DNA from: Marsupella aquatica
Taxonomy: Eukaryota > Marchantiophyta
DNA: 64,000 nucleotides
Assembly (NCBI GenBank): GCA_973895155.1
Contig: OZ316894.1
Span: 3,410,001-3,474,000 of the forward strand
Direction: 5' to 3'
This document shows positions 56,989-64,000 of this stretch, piece after piece (within the stretch, counting starts at the first letter, position 1; each line of letters begins with the position of its first letter). The translations under genes and the position numbers were made by a program. The notes under the pieces were generated by a model. It had not been told where the DNA came from and searched no databases. It saw only the letters and a program-made list of their open reading frames with translations.

Positions 56989-59900
56989 ATGGATTGGGGC
57001 TTCAGGAGATTCTTTTGTCTCTTTGCTCTAGATGCGCTTCTCTTCATCCATTGTACCCGACCGGCGGGTAAGTCTCAAGAGACATTCCTGCAAGTACCGG
57101 CAATTCTGGTGCCAGAGAGCTGAATGTCTTTGTACTGCATTTCTAGTAAACTTGCCTGCTTTGAATGTCTATTATATTTATGGGGTGCGTTTGTGGGCCT
57201 TTGCTATCATTCTCTCGCTTCAGCTGCAAATGCTAGTGGAATACTCTATCTCTGCTCGAAGACAGTGGAATACTCTACCATACAGAATACTTTATTTAGA
57301 ATTCTTTAAGGGCAACATATTTTTTGAACCCGGACTCAAAATCTAGGATCCGGAATTGGTATCTTACTCAGCCTCATGGGAAGTGGAGAAGTGTGAGAAC
57401 TCATCTTTCGAGGCCAACTCAAAATTTCAGCCTTAGGACTGAGAGCTCACTAGCCCCACGGTAAATGGATATTTAAACAGAACCCAACAATCTTTCCAAG
57501 GTCACCGATACTCAATTACTAGCAATAGTCAAGGCTGTTCCCCATTATAACGGATAGGGATTCGATTGAAGGTTCATCTGGATCTCAAAACCAATCTCAC
57601 GCACGGGATCTTGTTCTCAGGGAGGTGTCTCATCAATGACGGTGGTAAATCCACGGAAAGGATTCCGACTTTATTCTAATCCAGCACTAGCTTATGCTCA
57701 AGCGTTAACCTCTTGCAAACCCCTGTACGGTTCCTCCGAGTTCTCATGAGTTTCAGGATTGTGGTTGTTGTCTGGGTAGAAGGTAACCTTTATGACTTAG
57801 TTTATTCGCCTTCAAATTCTCAGTGTGGTTTGGTGGATGCTTGGTTGATGTGCAGGTGCCACTATTGGAGTGGTTTACGGAAGCCAAGGAGACAACCTTC
57901 CTCTTTCCTCGCAAGTAGTGTCGCTCCTAACGAACAATTTCGTCACCCAAGTGAGGATCTACGACACAAGCCCAAACATTCTGAAGGCATTCGTTGGGTC
58001 CAACATACGAGTAACTGTGGGTGTCAAGAACTCTGAACTCGCCACGGTGGGAGCGTCCAACGCCAGTGCCGCTGCCTGGGTGACCACGAATGTCATCCCC
58101 TTCGCCACCGCAGTGAACATCACCACCATTGCCGTTGGAGATGAGGTCTTGACGATGGACCCGGGCTTCTCCTCCAACCTCGCCCAGACCATGATCTGGA
58201 TTCAGTCCGCTCTCATATCCCATGGCTTCGCCCAGGCCATCAAAGTCTCCACCCCTTTCAGCATGAATTATCTGCAGAATTCCTTCCCCCCATCTAAGTC
58301 CACTTTTAACCAAACAATGCTCCCGTACATCACCAGCATACTCCAGTTCATCAACGCTACAGGTTCCTATGTCATGATGAACATCGACACCTTCGGAGCC
58401 TTTCAGGCCAACTCTGCAGCACTCACTCTCCAGTATGCTCTCTTCCAACCCGACAAACTCGTAGTGGATGCGTACTCCAATTTGGCATACAAAAGTCTGT
58501 TCGATGCGCTTTTGGACTCCGCCTATGCGGCCGTGACAGCAGCCGGATTTGGCCAGTTGAGCATTGTTGTGAGTGAGACGGGCTGGCCTTCTAGTGGAGA
58601 TTCAAACGAGAACGGTGCCAATGTGACCAATGCTCAGATTTACAACTCCAACCTCGTTGCACATGTGAACAACATCTCCTCACCTGGGACACCGGCTAAG
58701 CCCTTGATTCCCATCACTGCATATGTGTATGAGCTTTTCAACGAAGACTTACTGACGGGGCCGACCTCAAACCGGTATTATGGGCTGTTCCAGTTCAATC
58801 TCACCCCTACTTACAATGTGGATCTCACCGGGCGAGGGAGGTCGTTGACGTCTAACGGGACTCAGTACGTGACGTGGTGTGTGGCGAATGCGGCTGCCAC
58901 CCTACAGGCATTGCAATCGGCGCTGGATTGGGCATGTAGTCTTGGACAGGTGAACTGTGCGGCTACCCAACTGGGTGGAGCGTGTTATAACCCCAACACC
59001 CTCCCAAGCCACGCCTCTTGGGTTTTCAACGCGTACTACCAATCTGTTAGCAATTCTCCTGGTTCCTGTGACTTCAGTGGTGCTGCGCAGGTTGTCAGCT
59101 ACAATCCAAGTAAATATCTCTCGCTGTTTCTCTCTCGCTCTCATTATCAAATTCATTCGTTCATTCAAGTAATTGCTCGTTCTCCCTGTGTCCAATGGAA
59201 CGATTGATTCTCTCTCTGACCAGTGGTCTTCAAATCCATCCATTGATAATTCTCCCTCTGGCTCTTCTCCCTGCCTGTGCCGTTGCCACTGCTAGTATGC
59301 CATTACTTGATTGGATCTTGATAGCACTCAGAATTCAGTTCGATGGTTAGTTCTGCTAAATTAGCCTCTGTTCAGGTGGGTTCTGCATCCCTTATTGTGT
59401 CGTTTTCTCGGTGTCAACTGTTTACCGGTTACTCTCAATTTCTATCTATTATAGGCCTTTAGCCATTCTCCCTTCTAGCGCCACTGGGCTTTGATTTCTT
59501 CATTTCTTCCCCTACTGCAATCACTGTGTCACCAAAAGCTTCCGCATCCTGAATTGATTAAGATCAAGGGGTATGAATGGAGTCTGAGGCATTTTTGTAT
59601 CATGGAAGTCATATTCCGAAAGTTTTGGTGAACGTTTCATATCGTAGTACTATAAAAAATTTGGGGCCCTCCCGTTCAATCTTTCTTACTCACCAAGGAC
59701 ATGGAAATGCTGCACTGCGTGGTTTCTCAAATTTTGTCCATTGTTATTCACATTCGATTTTGACTGCTATTTCCATTTGTCTCCCCCATCCCCACTTTCC
59801 TTTGTCTTCTTCTGATGAGTTTCTACTCAATCGGCCTTATTTGATAAGTGAATTAAATTCTTGAAACCATAGGCTCGAACAATGATCGAATGATGCCTGG

Positions 59901-60386
59901 TCGAATTGAGTCCATTCTCAGGCATCATTCCGAGCTGGGGTTGCCGTTGTCTAACATGTGAACGACGGACTGATTTTTAATGTTTTAATGGACCTTTTGT
60001 GGCGATCTGCAGGCTATGGGTCCTGTATCTTCCAATCCAGGTAATCTATCTAACCTTTGGTGACTTGCCCCGTTGACATTTTGTCGTCCACTGTTGGAAC
60101 GAATGAATTTTCGATTGCTTCACTGTTGGATGATTCACTGACGAGCATGTAGAGTTCCAGTTTGGATCTTTAGCTTCGTATTGTATAGAAGACTTGCAAG
60201 ATCGCCGTTTTGATATTCATTTCTTTTTCGATGTACTACAGCAATTTGACTACCACTGTTAGCGGGAATACACCTCCAACTAGCCCAAATTCTGCTAGAT
60301 CAGTACAGCTCGAGACTGGAGTGTTGGGTGGCTGCTTGTTGTTTCTTTTCATGTTCACCTTCAGACACCTACGTGACCTGCGCTAG
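56989..60386 (+). CDS. GH17 beta-1,3-glucanase with C-terminal X8 (CBM43) domain, four exons
   Basis: Model: exons 56989-57067, 57856-59109, 60013-60040 and 60242-60386, giving 501 residues. All introns are GT-AG and phases fit throughout. Exon 1 encodes a signal peptide (ATG in CCATGG; MDWGFRRFFCLFALDALLF). Exon 2 begins GATIGVVYG, the usual mature GH17 start. Catalytic residues by family: acid/base Glu about 123 in AVGDEVL and nucleophile Glu about 267 in VVSETGWPSSG. X8 runs from TWCVANAAA (about 367) through NCAATQ, GGACYNP and CDFSGAAQVVSYNPSYGSCIF, the last part restored by the 28-base exon 3. The tail is Ser/Thr/Pro-rich, then LGGCLLFLFMFTF, then basic RHLRDLR. It would be a wall or plasma-membrane enzyme hydrolysing callose-type beta-1,3-glucan. 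Odd: Asp replaces the usual Asn before the acid/base Glu. Confidence 0.9.
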
Positions 60387-63300
60387 GGATTGGTCGGCAA
60401 TGGAATACCGGACAATGGAAAACTTTTGAATTCGTCCAAGATGCTGCAGCTAGTGAATTGAATCAAGTGAAGGCTATCTCTCACCATTCCCATGTGGCCT
60501 TTTCCATTGGATGCATGGCCTGGTAGTATTGTATTCACATTCCAAGCTTTGCACTGTCGCGGATCTTTTCCATAGAATCAATCACATGGAGTTCTCAATG
60601 GAAGAAACTAAACTTTCGTTGATTGGAGGGACTCAACATTTTGACACTCGAGACAGAACAAAGGCAAAGAGGAAATTCTCCTAACACCGGATTTTACTTT
60701 AGTTATGGAGGGAGTAGTAGATGGGCATGGGGCAGTGCAGTCCAGATAGGCAGACAAGCTCTGAGAAGACGGACATTGATGTGCAATGATAAGGTCTCAG
60801 ACAGATTGTTTCAGGTCTCGTAATTTTGGTTCTTTCGATTCTTTTTGAATGGCTATTAATTCCTCCCGATACATTATAAATAAATATTTGCAGTCCACCT
60901 CTAAAATGATGATTGCAACTCTGCTCCGTTCATTGATACTGGACTTTCTGTTTTCCCTCAAGGTCTGTTTCTTCTGTGCATCTGAGAGAGTGCTATGTCA
61001 CGAAAACGATTCTGCAAGCTACAATGAGCGATTATATTCTCCCCTCCTGGTCCAATAGATAGGATGTCCACCCCATGCTGTCAGAGAAGATTTTTATTCT
61101 GCAATCAGCCATCCAATATGGGCCCATGTTCTCTCTTTTGTCCATTTCACCAATTTTTGGTATGGTCAAAAAGAATGTCCTCCCCAGTTGTCACTTCCAC
61201 AGCCTCATTAATTGTGGCGAAGTCTCGTAGGACCTAAAGCAGGTACGTTATCTTGAAAATGGTTTTACCGAGATTCTCGATCCAGAGGCCTCACGGTCAG
61301 GGGGTAGATGCATATGGTCTTATCGAACATTACACCCTGCTACAAAGGAACAAGGACAGGTTTTATCTCTTAACGATCCAACAAAGTGAAATTTTGCTCC
61401 ACTTCTGAACGCAAAATGAAGGTCATTAACTTCTTTAAGAGAATAAGTCATCTGGTCAGATTTGCGAGAATTGGCTGTCATCGTGACAGCCCAAGAGCGA
61501 TGGAAACCATTAATTTTGTGGAGGGGAAGCTGCTTTGTAGTGTTATGCTTTTTTTTAGTGTATTTTGGCCCCACGCTTGTTATTCCCGACAAGAAACCGC
61601 ATTACGCGCTGGAAGTGTTTATGACCCCAACTTGCACCGCTGGGCACTCGTGTTTTAGCATTGACTTCAATGTTACGCGCCCTTCTTGGTCCTTATTTCC
61701 CCATAATTCAAGGGCCCTACTGGACTCTCCCTGAAGTCCATCTACTGTAGGTATTCTTATTCCTCCTCTGATGCAACATTAATCAAGTATTCTATTGCAA
61801 CTTCCACATTATTCACTGTCTTTCTGATAGAGATTGAGAGTGTGACAAATTTCAATGGGAACGAGACTGCTTTCCTGAATTGAGGGCCAAATGGAAACAA
61901 CAGAATTGAAGTCTATGAAAGAAAAGGCTCAATAACAATGCTCATGAGAGTAATAGTATCTACGATCACAGACAAAGTAAAATGTGATAACAAAATCACC
62001 ATATTACACATGTCATTAGCCTGACGTATCTTTCCATTCTTTGTTTGCCCTTGTATAGACATGGCATGGTAGACTCCAGCACGGAATTACTCCCCTTGAA
62101 TATGGATGAGAAAAGCTCTTCCTCATTGTGTGATCTGTAACTCTAATTGGCTTCATGGCGAATCAAGTTGAAAGGTGGCTTGTCGACCACTCAATTAATC
62201 TGCTGAAAACTGGAGCTCGAGGGACCTTGCTTGCGTGCATGGTAAGGAAATCAGAAAATAAGCCTTCAATTTCCGGCATTCAGTTTGAGCTCTCGCAAAT
62301 TTGGCAAGAACTCGGAGAAAGCTTTTGATGATTCTCTCCTGCATAATTATGGTATGACTGTCGGTGGAATATGAAAGCTTCTAGTATCCTGGACGGAGAA
62401 AACTATGGTCTCTTCGTCTTCTCAGGAATATGAAGTAAACTTCACAAACGGGACAAAGTTGCTCTTCGCTTTGGTTACTTGCATTGAGCAGTGAGTTTGT
62501 ACTGTTTGCATTGTAAGAAACATGTTGGAGAGGCAGCATCCTATGTTTTTGATTTAAAGTCAGCCAAGCTTCCAGTTATCTTTTATTTGAGGTCATTTGT
62601 GCCCTTTTTTGCAGTTTACAAAGTGGAAAACGAGGAAGGATTGAGACTGAGCATCTTATACGTCTTCTCCTCGCAAAGCTTTCATGCCCCTATTTTTCAA
62701 GGTAGGAGCTCGACGGTCTTGAGGAAGAGATACAGCAGTGGAGATGATTTTGCACAGCCGGTGCGGCTCTCATTCAGATCTCTATACTTATCAAATCTCT
62801 ATCTATTGGCTAGATGGACAATGTTGTGTAACTCCTGTCTCAATCTCTGGACTCTCTTTCAATAGGATGATTACACCGTAGGTTCCAAAGGGCACCAGGT
62901 TTGGGGATTCTGGGCTTGAGGGTTTATTTACGGTCTGAGGATTATGGATGAAGGGTTTAACGTCTCGGGAGTTTTCTATGAACAGTTTTTGGGAAAGAGA
63001 TGGTGGAGCTTACTCCACATGCAGTGAGGCTATCGTGCAAATATCTAGGTTTTGGCAAGTTTCTTTTATCTCTTGATGTGACTGTGGTACCCATCCGGAT
63101 TCTGTCCAGAATATTTGATGTGGAGATAGTGGAAACAATTTGTGATCTGCTGTGAGCCCTCTGCTGAAGGTCCCTCCGTAGGTCTGGCAAGTTTGTTTCT
63201 ACTGGCTTGTCTTGTGCGGATTCCGTCGATGGCGGAGACAAATGTGTTCATGTTATGAGGCCCTACGTAAGATTTCTAGGTTTCGCAAGTGTCCTTTCAC

Positions 63301-63603
63301 TGGCTTGGCATATTATGTTCTGCGATTGTTGTTGAATACCTTAGAACGAAGAGATTCAGCAGCAGTTTCAGTAGGTATAGTTCTGAAACTTGCTGGTTTT
63401 GTGATGAACTGCAGGTAGGATGATACGCTTCACTCCTCATACTCAAGCAGAGAGACCTCAACTTCAATCGATAAACCAGCAAGCAGAGCACATCACGAGT
63501 AAGAATTTCGGTTTAACGCTGAGGAAATGCACTCCGACTTGAACTTAGAGTAGCAGCGACATTTCAAATCCTGCCAATCCATCACTAGCGTTGCTTGGCA
63601 GCA
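60387..63603. other. Region between the GH17 and RNA cyclase genes; no gene recognised
   Basis: It should hold the GH17 3' UTR (AATAAATATTTG near 60880 is a possible poly(A) signal) and the cyclase promoter. A 124-codon ORF at 62491-62865 has no recognisable domain. Three loosely similar blocks containing GGYTYTGGCAAGTTT-like sequence are spaced about 100-130 bp apart at about 63045, 63178 and 63275. Confidence 0.4.
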
Positions 63604-64000
63604 ATGGACGACGACCGTGACAATTCGTTTCATGAGTTGGATGGGAGCCGGCTGGAGGGAGGGGGCCAAATATTGCGCAACAGCGTGGCATACAGCGCGT
63701 TGCTGAGGAAGGGAATTCGGATCACTAAGATCCGCGCAGGACGGGATCCGCCTGGTCTGCGTATGCAGCACTTGAAAGGCATCCAGGAGGTCCAGAAACT
63801 CTGCAATGGCGATCTCCGAGGCGCCGAGGTGTCATCCACGACCTTGTCTTTCCTCCCAGGCGAGCTCCGACCCTCCGGTATGGATCTCGTCGTCGACATC
63901 CAAACAGCCGGATCCATCACTCTCCTCATACAGACTCTGCTCCCCGTCCTCCTTTTCCAACCTCCCCCCTCCTTGTCAAGCTCGTTCTTATCATCATCAG
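63604..64000 (+). CDS. RTCA: RNA 3'-terminal phosphate cyclase, N-terminal part (runs off right edge)
   Basis: The ATG at 63604 is preceded by an in-frame TAG at 63586, fixing the start. 132 codons are visible. Residues about 18-27 give EGGGQILRNS, the family N-terminal signature, then ITKIRAGRDPPGLRMQHLKG, GAEVSSTTLSFLPG and GSITLLIQTLLPVLLF, the conserved core. The EGGGQILR motif places it with true cyclases (RtcA/RTCA) rather than the ribosome-processing Rcl1 branch. The enzyme converts RNA 3'-phosphates to 2',3'-cyclic phosphates using ATP through a His-AMP intermediate; that His would be beyond the edge. The visible end is a Pro/Ser-rich linker (PPPSLSSS) replacing the short loop usual before the next conserved block, and the exon end is not visible. 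Confidence 0.92.
   Translation, partial: MDDDRDNSFHELDGSRLEGGGQILRNSVAYSALLRKGIRITKIRAGRDPPGLRMQHLKGIQEVQKLCNGDLRGAEVSSTTLSFLPGELRPSGMDLVVDIQTAGSITLLIQTLLPVLLFQPPPSLSSSFLSSS

Noticed and set aside
57927-58448. 173-codon minus-strand ORF inside glucanase exon 2
   Set aside because: Antisense shadow of a well supported GH17 coding exon.
62491-62865. 124-codon plus-strand ORF between the glucanase and the RNA cyclase
   Set aside because: No similarity that I recognise, no splice context and unremarkable codon pattern; left as unsupported.
63630-63929. 99-codon minus-strand ORF at the right edge
   Set aside because: Shadow of the RNA cyclase coding sequence on the other strand.

Overview
The window looks like nuclear DNA of a land plant. 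It holds intron-containing genes, a plant leucine-rich-repeat receptor kinase family, a GH17 plus X8 (CBM43) beta-1,3-glucanase, and several Ty1/Copia LTR retrotransposons primed by initiator-Met tRNA. The style of the receptor kinases and Copia elements would suit a moss or another seedless plant, but the sequence alone does not fix the species. No bacterial-type operon, CRISPR array, rRNA or tRNA gene was seen.

Layout. Positions 1-40.6 kb are a decaying tandem array of one LRR receptor-kinase family, all on the minus strand. Copy 1 (1-1373) is open in frame and runs off the left edge. Copy 2 (13.6-18.0 kb) is nearly full length but frameshifted. Copy 3 (27.1-30.3 kb) has lost blocks of LRRs. 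Copy 4 (about 40.4-40.6 kb) is a scrap of the last kinase exon. The 3' ends of copies 2, 3 and 4 lie about 13 kb apart, and the intergenic DNA between them is also recognisably repeated.

Three full-length Copia elements with target-site duplications are present. Copia-1 (2482-8155, minus) has identical LTRs and an intact gag-pol, so it is very young; the empty target site survives beside copy 2. It also carries, antisense to gag-pol, an extra ORF with an RNase H1 hybrid-binding (viroplasmin-type) domain, the most unusual thing in the window. Copia-2 (34084-40118, plus) has nearly identical LTRs but an interrupted polyprotein. Copia-3 (46468-53233, minus) is older and carries a GC-rich insert in its leader. 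Copia-2 and Copia-3 share an in-frame TGA at the same gag/protease boundary. Two solo LTRs (8894-9271, 20211-20553), an LTR fragment (about 12054-12395), Helitron-like ends, two TA-flanked inverted-repeat elements and several minisatellites fill the rest.

The right end is gene-like. A four-exon GH17/X8 beta-1,3-glucanase gene (56989-60386, plus) is followed, after about 3.2 kb without a recognisable gene, by the 5' end of an RNA 3'-terminal phosphate cyclase gene (63604 to the edge, plus).
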